From Deltaproteobacteria bacterium (GTDB lineage Bacteria; Desulfobacterota; Desulfobacteria; Desulfobacterales; Desulfatirhabdiaceae): 12,590 nt of DNA. The stretch spans positions 1 through 12,590 of the forward strand of contig JAJYBO010000062.1 of the NCBI GenBank assembly GCA_021778975.1, written 5' to 3'. The notes under the pieces are model-generated. The model was not told the DNA's origin. It saw only the letters and a program-made list of their open reading frames with translations, and did not search any database. The translations under genes and the position numbers were made by a program. Shown here piece by piece: positions 6,595-12,590 of the stretch; position 1 is the first letter of the stretch, and each line of letters begins with the position of its first letter.

Positions 6595-7779
6595 ATGCGA
6601 AAATCTTTATGGTTTGTGGTATTGTGTATGATGGCGGCGCTTGTGGTATCCCCCGCAATGGCCGCTAAACAGGAACCCATCAAAATCGGATTCGACATTC
6701 CCCTGACAGGCGATATCCCCAAGGTGGGCGAAGGTTCGAAGTTCGCCGCTGAGATGCTGAAGGAAAAAATTGATAAGGAAGGCGGTCTGAAAATCGGTGA
6801 CAAAACGTATCCGGTTCAGTTCATCTATGAAGACAACGAGTCCAAAGCAGAATCGGCAACAGCCGCGGCCATCAAACTGATTACCCAGGACAACGTGCTG
6901 GGCGTTATCGGCCCACAGGCCAGCAAACAGGCCATTCCTGCCGGTGAAATCTGTAATTCGTACAAAACGCCAATGATTTCCGCATGGTCAACCAACCCAC
7001 AGACCACCAAAGATCGTCCCTACGTGTTCCGCGCCTGTTTTTTGGATCCTTTCCAGGGGCCTGTCGCCGCGGATTTTGTCACAGAGCAGTTTCATGCCAA
7101 AAAAGCGGCGGTTCTTTATGATATTGCCAGCGATTATCCTAAAGGGCTGGCGGAATATTTCAAGGCCGCCTTTGAAAAAATTCATGGACCCGGATCGGTC
7201 GTGGCTTTTGAAACCTTCACCACCAAAGACCGCGATTTCAGCGCCCAACTCACCAAGATCGTCAAGTCTGGCGCGGATGTTCTGTTTACGCCCCAATATT
7301 ATGACGAAGTGCCGCTGATCGTCAAACAGGCCCACGAACTCGGATGGAAAAAGCCCATCATGGGCAGTGACAGTTGGGGATCGGCAGAACTCATGAAACT
7401 TTGCGGCGATGATTGCAAGGGGCTTTTCTTCAGCACCCATTATGCGGCTGCCGGGGCCAAAGGCGCGACCAAAGAATTCATTGACGCGTATCAGAAAAAA
7501 TATGGCTATGTGCCTGATGACGTGGCGGCCCTGACCTGGGACGCCACCCGGCTCATGCTGAAAGCCATTCAGAATACGGGCGGTTTGACGGGCAATGTCG
7601 AAAAAGACCGTGACGCCATTCGCAATCAGTTGTCCAATATCAAAGATTTTGACGGCATTACCGGCAAGATGAGTTTCGACTACGCCAAAAACGGCGGCGA
7701 TCCCAGCAAATGCGCGGTGGTGGTAAAAATCAACGACAAGGGCGAGTTCGAGTTTTTTAAATCGGTGTGTCCTCACTAA
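6595..7779 (+). CDS. livK: Branched-chain amino acid ABC transporter, periplasmic substrate-binding protein
   Basis: A 394-aa type I periplasmic binding protein that captures substrate for the LivHMGF permease. A Sec signal peptide is visible at residues 1-23 (MRKS, a hydrophobic core, cleavage after AMA); there is no lipobox. The mature chain starts KQEPIKIGFDIPLTGD, the first strand of the fold, followed by the signature VLGVIGPQASKQAIPAGEI and a Ser/Thr-rich pocket ISAWSTNPQTT. Length is as expected for LivK/LivJ. Upstream in-frame codons from 6505 would place 30 residues before the signal peptide and are rejected. The specificity could be leucine, isoleucine or valine, but the family also binds amides, urea, aromatic acids and short acids, and the sequence alone does not settle this. 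It is the first gene of the liv cluster. Confidence 0.92.
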   Translation: MRKSLWFVVLCMMAALVVSPAMAAKQEPIKIGFDIPLTGDIPKVGEGSKFAAEMLKEKIDKEGGLKIGDKTYPVQFIYEDNESKAESATAAAIKLITQDNVLGVIGPQASKQAIPAGEICNSYKTPMISAWSTNPQTTKDRPYVFRACFLDPFQGPVAADFVTEQFHAKKAAVLYDIASDYPKGLAEYFKAAFEKIHGPGSVVAFETFTTKDRDFSAQLTKIVKSGADVLFTPQYYDEVPLIVKQAHELGWKKPIMGSDSWGSAELMKLCGDDCKGLFFSTHYAAAGAKGATKEFIDAYQKKYGYVPDDVAALTWDATRLMLKAIQNTGGLTGNVEKDRDAIRNQLSNIKDFDGITGKMSFDYAKNGGDPSKCAVVVKINDKGEFEFFKSVCPH

Positions 7780-7954
7780 AAATGGCGGAAAATTCTCGTA
7801 CGCGTCAGGGATTGCATACGGGAGTCGCCATGCAGAACATGGTGTGACATACGCCGGTATTCAGTGTAACGATCGGTCATTCCCTGACAGAGGCGGAAGA
7901 TGCGTCAGCTTTTCCGCCTTTGTGTATTTTCCTGACGCAGGAGAACGATTCTCT
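7780..7954 (+). promoter_or_regulatory. Structured livK-livH intercistronic leader, candidate H-type pseudoknot
   Basis: The 175-nt gap contains ordered complementary segments. AGGCGGAA (7891-7898) pairs with TTCCGCCT (7912-7919). The loop segment TGCGTCAG (7901-7908) pairs with CTGACGCA (7932-7939), whose last base is also the first of the livH ribosome binding site AGGAG (7939-7943). Linkers of 2, 3 and 12 nt fit an H-type pseudoknot. Further upstream, GTCAGGGA (7804-7811) matches TCCCTGAC (7881-7888), and GGCGGAAAA (7784-7792) could compete for TTTTCCGCC (7910-7918). Such an element could adjust livH translation, protect the livK mRNA end or act as a switch. The pairings are seen; the function is inferred, and no known riboswitch class was recognised. 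Confidence 0.45.
7830..7847 (+). CDS. Possible 5-codon leader peptide in the livK-livH gap
   Basis: ATG CAG AAC ATG GTG TGA (peptide MQNMV) is preceded by GGGAG 5 nt upstream, a better ribosome binding site than that of livH. It lies between the arms 7804-7811 and 7881-7888, so a translating ribosome could affect their pairing. Chance occurrence is quite possible for so short a frame. Confidence 0.2.
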   Translation: MQNMV

Positions 7955-8887
7955 GTGGATATTCAATCATTTTTTCAGGATGTGTTGAATGCGTTTCAGT
8001 GGGGCAGTTTCTATGCCTTGATTGCGCTGGGCTATACCCTGGTATATGGGGTGCTGCTGCTGATCAATTTTGCGCATGGCGACATTTTTATGGTGGGCGC
8101 GTATATCGGTTTTTTTGTCGCCACATTTCTGTTGGGAACTTACGCCGTTCACCTGCCATTTCACCTGCCTCATCTCGTCATTTTTGTGCTGACCCTTGTC
8201 ATCACCATGATTTTGACGGCGGGTGTCGGCGTCACGCTGGAGCGCGTGGCGTATCGGCCCTTGAGACGCAAGGGGGCGGGACGTCTTTATATCGTCATTA
8301 CCGCGCTTATGGCAGGGCTTATTCTGGAAAACGGTAATTTGGCGCTTCTGGGGGCCAGCCGCAAGGCGTTTCCGACGCTGATTCACGATACGGTCTATAC
8401 AGTGGCCGGGGTATCCTTTACCAATATCCGGATAGTGGTGATTCTGGCGGCGCTGGCGGTGTTTCTGTTTCTGGAGACCATCGTTCGAAAAACCAAAATT
8501 GGTATGGCCATGAGAGCCATTTCCTTTGACCGCGTGGCGGTGCCATTGATGGGGATTCCCATAGACACGGTGATCGTGTTTACATTCATTCTGGGATCTT
8601 CGATGGCGGCGCTGGCCGGCGTGCTGTTTGTATCCGCCTATCCGGTGCTGGAGCCTTATATGGGCGCCATGATTGGCTGGAAAGCTTTTATCGCTGCCGT
8701 GGTCGGCGGGATTGGCGATATCCGGGGGGCATTTATCGGCGGGTTTTTACTGGGGTTTATCGAAATATTTGTGGCGGCGGTGTTTCCATCAACTTTTCGA
8801 GATTTGATTTCTTTCGGAATACTGCTCATTTTTTTAAGTCTTAAACCGACAGGAATTTTTGGAGTCGCCAGGGCTCAGAAAATATAG
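7955..8887 (+). CDS. livH: Branched-chain amino acid ABC transporter permease LivH
   Basis: An inner-membrane permease of 310 aa with about eight hydrophobic segments. Family marks: FQWGSFYALIALGYTLVYG at the N-terminus, LINFAHGDIFMVGAY, ERVAYRPLR, MRAISFDRVAVPLMGI and GWKAFIAAVVGGIGDIRGA, the last being the loop that contacts the ABC subunits. The start is taken as GTG 7955, with AGGAG 11 nt upstream. It gives the usual LivH length; the in-frame region back to 7844 encodes a polar, Cys-containing stretch unlike the family and overlaps the structured leader. It pairs with LivM to form the translocation pore. LivM starts 9 nt after its stop. Confidence 0.9.
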   Translation: MDIQSFFQDVLNAFQWGSFYALIALGYTLVYGVLLLINFAHGDIFMVGAYIGFFVATFLLGTYAVHLPFHLPHLVIFVLTLVITMILTAGVGVTLERVAYRPLRRKGAGRLYIVITALMAGLILENGNLALLGASRKAFPTLIHDTVYTVAGVSFTNIRIVVILAALAVFLFLETIVRKTKIGMAMRAISFDRVAVPLMGIPIDTVIVFTFILGSSMAALAGVLFVSAYPVLEPYMGAMIGWKAFIAAVVGGIGDIRGAFIGGFLLGFIEIFVAAVFPSTFRDLISFGILLIFLSLKPTGIFGVARAQKI

Positions 8888-8896
8888 AGGATTTTT

Positions 8897-9919
8897 ATGC
8901 GGCATTACCTTAGCCTGATACTGTATCTGGCCGTCTGTCTGCTGATCGTTGTTACCTTTCAGCAGAACTGGCTGAACCCTTATATCCAAATTGTCATGAT
9001 GTTTATCGGCATCAATGTCATGTTGAGTTCTTCACTGAATCTGATCAACGGGTATATGGGAGAATTTTCCTGTGGCCACGCCGGTTTTATGGCTGTTGGC
9101 GCCTATGCCGCCTCACTTCTGAACATGGGGCTGTTCACCACCACCAGTGTTTTTGGGCATTCGATCTTTATCGGCCCCCGGTATGCAGTATTTCTCTTTC
9201 CGGTCACGCTGATCATCGCCGGGGTGGCGGCCGCGCTGGTGGGGCTTCTGGTCGCGATCCCCAGTTTTAAAACGCGGGGGGATTATCTGGCCATCATCAC
9301 GCTGGCGGTCAACTATATCGTCAAGAGTTCCATTGAAAACATCCAGGTTATCGGCGGTGCGAGAGGGTTCATGGGAATGCGTCAGGTGGTGACCGCCATG
9401 ACCGATATGATAGATATTCCCTGGTTGATGATCTGGATTTTGGCGTTTATCGGAATATCTATCGTTGCGTTGAAACGTTTTGTCGGATCCACGTACGGAA
9501 AGGGCGTTATCGCCATTCGTGACGATGAAATCGCCGCGGAAATCATGAGTGTCAACACCCAGCGCGTCAAACTCATCGCCTTTATGCTTTCGTCCGGAAT
9601 CGCCGGTATCGCGGGCGGGCTTTTCGCCCATGTTCTCGGTTATATCAATCCGGGAACGTTCACGATCATGAAATCCACAGAGATCATGGTCATGGTGTAT
9701 CTGGGCGGGATGGGATCGCTCAGTGGATCCGTTATGAGCGCCATTTTGTTTACAGTGATGCTGGAGTTTTTGCGTCCGTTGCAGCTTTTTAAATGGGTGT
9801 TGATACCGCTGCTTCTGATCGTTCTGATGCTGTTTCGACCTGAGGGCCTCATGGGAAATCGGGAGCTGACCGATGTATTTCCCCGATTGCGCAGGCTTTT
9901 TTCTTCAAGGGAGTATTAA
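8897..9919 (+). CDS. livM: Branched-chain amino acid ABC transporter permease LivM
   Basis: The second inner-membrane permease, 340 aa. Recognised by LINGYMGEFSCGHAGFMAVGAYA (about 50-72), KTRGDYLAIITLA, AIRDDEIAAEIMSVN, KLIAFMLSSGIAGIAGGLFA and MVYLGGMGSLSGSV, all typical of LivM. The C-terminus ends in a short charged tail. The start ATG 8897 has GAGG 6 nt upstream. Length is within the family range and lacks the long N-terminal extension of the enteric LivM. Spacing to livH is 9 nt and to livG 6 nt, which supports a single transcript. Confidence 0.93.
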   Translation: MRHYLSLILYLAVCLLIVVTFQQNWLNPYIQIVMMFIGINVMLSSSLNLINGYMGEFSCGHAGFMAVGAYAASLLNMGLFTTTSVFGHSIFIGPRYAVFLFPVTLIIAGVAAALVGLLVAIPSFKTRGDYLAIITLAVNYIVKSSIENIQVIGGARGFMGMRQVVTAMTDMIDIPWLMIWILAFIGISIVALKRFVGSTYGKGVIAIRDDEIAAEIMSVNTQRVKLIAFMLSSGIAGIAGGLFAHVLGYINPGTFTIMKSTEIMVMVYLGGMGSLSGSVMSAILFTVMLEFLRPLQLFKWVLIPLLLIVLMLFRPEGLMGNRELTDVFPRLRRLFSSREY

Positions 9920-9925
9920 GGGCTT

Positions 9926-10708
9926 ATGCCGCTTCTGGAATTCAAACAGATCAACCATTTTTTTGGCGGGCTTCAGGCCGTTCACAACTTCAATTTGACG
10001 CTGGAATCCGGAGAATTAATCGGACTCATCGGGCCAAACGGCGCCGGCAAAACCACTATTTTCAACTTGATGTCCGGATTTTATAAGCCCACGCAGGGCG
10101 ATATCCTCTTTCAGGAAAACAGCATTACGCATCTGAAGCCGCATCAGGTAACCGCGCTGGGGCTTGCCCGGACGTTTCAAAACATTCGGATGTGGAATTC
10201 CATGACCGTTCTGGAAAATCTCTGTATTTCCCAGCATTACCGCATGGGATACAGTTTCATGGATGCCATTTTTTCAACGAAAACCTATCATGAGAATGAA
10301 AAGGCCGTGGTGAATCTGGCCATGGAAATACTGGACATACTGGGGTTGTCTTCGGCGGCCAACGAGTATCCGAAAAACCTTCCTTACGGTCTCCAGCGCC
10401 GGGTGGAAATTGGTCGAGCGCTGACCATCAAACCCAGTCTGCTGCTTTTGGACGAACCTGCCGCTGGTATGAATCCTTCGGACATTGACAAACTGATCGA
10501 GCTGATCCGCTGGATCCGTGAACGGTTTCATCTGACCATCTGGTTGATCGAACATCAGATGAAGGTGGTCATGTCGCTGTGCGAAAGACTGTGCGTTCTC
10601 GATTTCGGGCAGATTATCGCCGAAGGGTCTCCATCCGATGTCAAAAACAATCCCCGTGTTATTTCAGCGTATCTGGGGGATGAAGGAGCCGATGATGCTG
10701 AAAATTGA
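9926..10708 (+). CDS. livG: Branched-chain amino acid ABC transporter ATP-binding protein LivG
   Basis: A 260-aa cytoplasmic ATPase driving the transporter. Walker A is GPNGAGKT (36-43), the Q-loop is at Q85 in LARTFQNIRMW, the signature is LPYGLQRR (152-159), a LivG-type form in place of LSGGQ, Walker B is LLLLDEPAAG (172-181), and the H-loop is H210 in LIEHQM. GMNPSD after Walker B is also characteristic. Its 3' end overlaps livF by 14 nt, implying translational coupling. The tail DEGADDAEN is acidic and variable in the family. Confidence 0.94.
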   Translation: MPLLEFKQINHFFGGLQAVHNFNLTLESGELIGLIGPNGAGKTTIFNLMSGFYKPTQGDILFQENSITHLKPHQVTALGLARTFQNIRMWNSMTVLENLCISQHYRMGYSFMDAIFSTKTYHENEKAVVNLAMEILDILGLSSAANEYPKNLPYGLQRRVEIGRALTIKPSLLLLDEPAAGMNPSDIDKLIELIRWIRERFHLTIWLIEHQMKVVMSLCERLCVLDFGQIIAEGSPSDVKNNPRVISAYLGDEGADDAEN

Positions 10709-11414
10709 AAATCTTCATGTCAGTTACGGCAATATCGAAGCCCTTCATGGCATCTCCCTCGAAGTTCAGGAAGGTGAAATGGTGGCGCTGCTGGGCGCCA
10801 ACGGTGCGGGAAAGTCCACCACCCTGATGAGCATCATGAGGCTGCCGCCGCCCGAAGCCCCGCGGGTGACGTCCGGAAGCATTACCTGCCGAGGGGTGGA
10901 TCTGCTGCCTGTTGCGCCGCATTTGGTGGTGGCCAAATATGGTATTGGCCTGGTCCCGGAAGGCAGGCGGGTATTTGGCAATCTGACGGTTTTTGAAAAT
11001 CTGAAACTGGCCACTTATGCGCGCAAGGATATGGAACAGGTGGCCAGAGATTATGAACGTGTATTTGCCCTGTTTCCTCGTCTTGCAGATCGCAAGGATC
11101 AGCGGGTCGAAACCCTGAGCGGCGGGGAGCAGCAGATGCTGGCGACAGGCAGGGCTTTTATGTGTGGCGCCAAATTCATTTTGCTGGACGAACCGTCCAT
11201 GGGGCTGGCGCCGCTGCTGATGCAGGAGCTTTTCAAGGTTCTCAAAGAGGTTAACCGGAGCGGTACGACAATTTTTGTCGTGGAGCAGAACGCCAATATT
11301 GCCTTGAAATATGCGCATCGCGCCTATCTGATGGAAGCCGGATACATTGTCAGGGAAGGCGCCGCGAAAGATATGGCAAATAAAGATGAGATGAAAAAGG
11401 CGTATTTGGGATAG
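10695..11414 (+). CDS. livF: Branched-chain amino acid ABC transporter ATP-binding protein LivF
   Basis: The second ATPase, 239 aa, forming a heterodimer with LivG. Walker A is GANGAGKS (34-41), the signature is LSGGEQQ (141-147), Walker B is FILLDEPSMG (161-170), and the H-loop position holds Q in VVEQNA (Q198), as is normal for LivF. ATG 10695 is chosen because AAGGAG (10683-10688) stands 6 nt before it; ATG 10692 is only 3 nt away, and an upstream GTG or ATG would lengthen the overlap with livG. The body contains an insertion-like PPPEAPRVTSGSITC segment before the Q-loop that is common in this family. A gap of 74 nt without an obvious terminator follows. Confidence 0.93.
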   Translation: MLKIENLHVSYGNIEALHGISLEVQEGEMVALLGANGAGKSTTLMSIMRLPPPEAPRVTSGSITCRGVDLLPVAPHLVVAKYGIGLVPEGRRVFGNLTVFENLKLATYARKDMEQVARDYERVFALFPRLADRKDQRVETLSGGEQQMLATGRAFMCGAKFILLDEPSMGLAPLLMQELFKVLKEVNRSGTTIFVVEQNANIALKYAHRAYLMEAGYIVREGAAKDMANKDEMKKAYLG

Positions 11415-11488
11415 CCTTTCCGTCGCGGATAGCATTCGATATGGTGTGCGGCAACAAATCACCAGACATAAATTTTTATGAGAGCATC

Positions 11489-12253
11489 ATGATTACAGTG
11501 GGCATAGACATCGGCTCTGTGACGGCCAAAGCCGCCGTGGTTCAGAATGGGGAAATTCTGGCCGTCAAAATCATGCGCACCGGCTATAACATCAAGAACG
11601 TCGGAGAGCAGCTCTTTGAGGGGATCGTGTCCGGGCTTGGGCTGAATCCATCCGATATTCATGCGGTGGTGGCGACCGGATACGGACGGAAAAGCATTGC
11701 GTTCGCCGCTCAGGCCGTTACGGAAATCACCTGCCATGCGGCCGGCGCCCGGTATATGAATGCAGAGGTTCGGTCTGTCATTGACATTGGCGGGCAGGAC
11801 AGCAAAGTCATTCTTCTGGATGAAACGGGCCGTGTCAGAGATTTTGCCATGAATGACAAATGCGCCGCCGGAACCGGAAGATTTCTGGAAGTCATGGCCA
11901 GAGCGCTGGAGGTGGATATTTCAGAATTCGGCAATCTGGCGCAAGCGGCGACACAGCCATCCGCCATCAGCAGCATGTGTACGGTGTTCGCGGAATCCGA
12001 GGTCATTTCCCTGATTGCCAAAGGCGAGAGCCGTGAGAATATCATCGCTGGCATTCATGACGCCATTGCCGCCAGGGTGTCGTCCATGGCCGGTCGTATC
12101 CGCTGGACAGCTCCGATCATGATGTCCGGCGGCGTTGCCCGTAACAGCGGCGTGGTGGCGGCCATAGAACGGAAGGTCGGCTATCCGCTGATCGTGTCTT
12201 CCAACGCGCAGTTTACCGGAGCGATTGGCGCGGCGCTTATCGCCGCCGCTTGA
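11489..12253 (+). CDS. 2-hydroxyacyl-CoA dehydratase activator (BadF/BadG/BcrA/BcrD ATPase, HgdC-like)
   Basis: A 254-aa ATP-dependent iron-sulfur electron donor. Proteins of this family are homodimers of the ASKHA fold with one [4Fe-4S] cluster between subunits and fire single electrons into a 2-hydroxyacyl-CoA dehydratase. Seen: GIDIGSVTAK (5-14, phosphate loop), ATGYGR (62-67), CHAAGA (82-87), DIGGQDSKVI (99-108), NDKCAAGTGRF (C125), MCTVFAESEVISL (C164) and GGVARN (214-219). C125 and C164, 39 residues apart, are the expected cluster ligands. Start ATG 11489 directly precedes the first strand; the ribosome binding site is weak. No dehydratase alpha or beta subunit is in the window, so the partner and substrate are unknown. 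It follows livF by 74 nt on the same strand and may be co-transcribed. Benzoyl-CoA reductase activator subunits share the fold, but the small single-domain size fits HgdC better. Confidence 0.87.
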   Translation: MITVGIDIGSVTAKAAVVQNGEILAVKIMRTGYNIKNVGEQLFEGIVSGLGLNPSDIHAVVATGYGRKSIAFAAQAVTEITCHAAGARYMNAEVRSVIDIGGQDSKVILLDETGRVRDFAMNDKCAAGTGRFLEVMARALEVDISEFGNLAQAATQPSAISSMCTVFAESEVISLIAKGESRENIIAGIHDAIAARVSSMAGRIRWTAPIMMSGGVARNSGVVAAIERKVGYPLIVSSNAQFTGAIGAALIAAA

Positions 12254-12282
12254 AAACCTGTTGGAGAATGTTCAGGGGAAAG

Positions 12283-12298
12283 GTGCTTAAAAAAGCGC
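12283..12298 (+). terminator. Weak hairpin between convergent genes
   Basis: GTGCTT and AAGCGC form a 6-bp stem (one G-U pair) around an AAAA loop, in the 58-nt gap between the activator stop and the convergent methyltransferase stop. There is no T-run on the plus strand and only a short one inside the stem on the minus strand, so termination here is uncertain. Confidence 0.2.
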
Positions 12299-12311
12299 AT
12301 TTGGAAATCGT

Positions 12312-12590
12312 TTAACGTATGACCCGGTAAATGAAGTACCTGCCGGGTTTTACCCCCGGCGGGGGATCAAGTGAGGTCAGGCCGGGAATGTCAAGGCCGA
12401 TATTGGAGATAATGAGTCCTCCCGTGGTCATCAACTCTTTCACCGGACGGCCGATGCGTGACGCCAATGCGTGATAGGCCGTGACGTTGCTGGTGCCCAG
12501 GTCAATATGCGCCAACGCCGCCTTTTCGGGCAGTCGGTTTGCGGTTCGGGGCAGCGTCTGCTCGATATCGCCCAGAATCAGAAACGCCTC
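12312..12590 (-). CDS. C-terminal part of a probable class I SAM-dependent methyltransferase (partial)
   Basis: The minus strand is open from the window edge at 12590 to a TAA at 12312, giving 92 C-terminal residues; the start lies outside. The fragment begins EAFLILGDIEQTLPR, then has ALAHIDLGTSNVTAYHAL, LMTTGGLIISNIGLDIPG and ends PGVKPGRYFIYRVIR. The Asp-containing strand, the GGLIIS strand and the final GRYFIYR strand resemble the last three strands of a Rossmann-type methyltransferase. This is a resemblance from memory; the SAM-binding motif would be upstream and cannot be seen. The gene converges on the dehydratase activator and is thus in a separate transcription unit. Substrate unknown. 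Confidence 0.5.
   Translation of the reverse strand, partial: EAFLILGDIEQTLPRTANRLPEKAALAHIDLGTSNVTAYHALASRIGRPVKELMTTGGLIISNIGLDIPGLTSLDPPPGVKPGRYFIYRVIR

Noticed and set aside
6988..7776. Long minus-strand open frame (262 codons) opposite livK
   Set aside because: It is fully antisense to a strongly supported gene; its His/Arg/Phe-rich composition reflects the codon bias of livK and no domain is recognisable.
7891..7930. Intrinsic terminator after livK
   Set aside because: The 8-bp stem has a 13-nt loop and is followed by TTGTGTATTTT, which is not a clean T-run; partial termination is possible, but the downstream pairing fits a pseudoknot better.
7844..7954. Upstream start for livH at GTG 7844
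   Set aside because: The 37 extra residues are polar and unlike LivH, there is no ribosome binding site close to 7844, and the region is better explained as structured leader.
10659..11462. Long minus-strand open frame (267 codons) opposite livF
   Set aside because: It is antisense to a clear ATPase gene, has no recognisable motif and no plausible start signal.

Overview
The window looks like a chromosomal segment of a Gram-negative, probably anaerobic bacterium. The best guess is a Desulfobacterota (former Deltaproteobacteria) sulfate reducer or close relative. This rests on gene content: a DUF2914 exported protein, a membrane diadenylate cyclase joined to YbbR domains, a complete branched-chain amino acid (Liv) ABC transporter, and an oxygen-sensitive type of 2-hydroxyacyl-CoA dehydratase activator. 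It is inferred from family knowledge, not from a database search. No mobile element, phage gene, CRISPR array, tRNA or rRNA was seen.

Layout. (1) 112-3143, minus strand: a two-gene purine deaminase operon. The first gene encodes an MtaD-type methylthioadenosine/S-adenosylhomocysteine deaminase and the second an adenine deaminase; they share an ATGA stop/start. A fragment of a possible third gene runs off the left edge. (2) 3144-3374: a divergent promoter region with a candidate sigma70-like promoter in each direction. (3) 3375-6508, plus strand: an exported DUF2914 protein, a CdaA-YbbR fusion (c-di-AMP synthase) and an RNase D with a non-ATG start. (4) 6595-11414, plus strand: livK, livH, livM, livG, livF, the full high-affinity uptake system for leucine-type amino acids or similar small acids. 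A 175-nt gap separates livK from livH and carries several mutually complementary segments that fit an H-type pseudoknot touching the livH ribosome binding site. (5) 11489-12253, plus strand: an acyl-CoA dehydratase activator (HgdC/BadF family), likely the last gene of the liv cluster. (6) 12312-12590, minus strand: the C-terminal end of a probable methyltransferase, convergent with the cluster and cut by the window edge.

How the genes may work together. The deaminase pair would salvage the adenine moiety of MTA, SAH and free adenine into the hypoxanthine/inosine pool. CdaA-YbbR would make c-di-AMP at the inner membrane with its sensor part in the periplasm. The liv system would import an amino or organic acid, and the dehydratase activator next to it would fit downstream fermentation or beta-elimination of a 2-hydroxyacyl-CoA, although no dehydratase subunit is in view. 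The most unusual items are the structured livK-livH leader, the cyclase-regulator fusion and the RNase D start.
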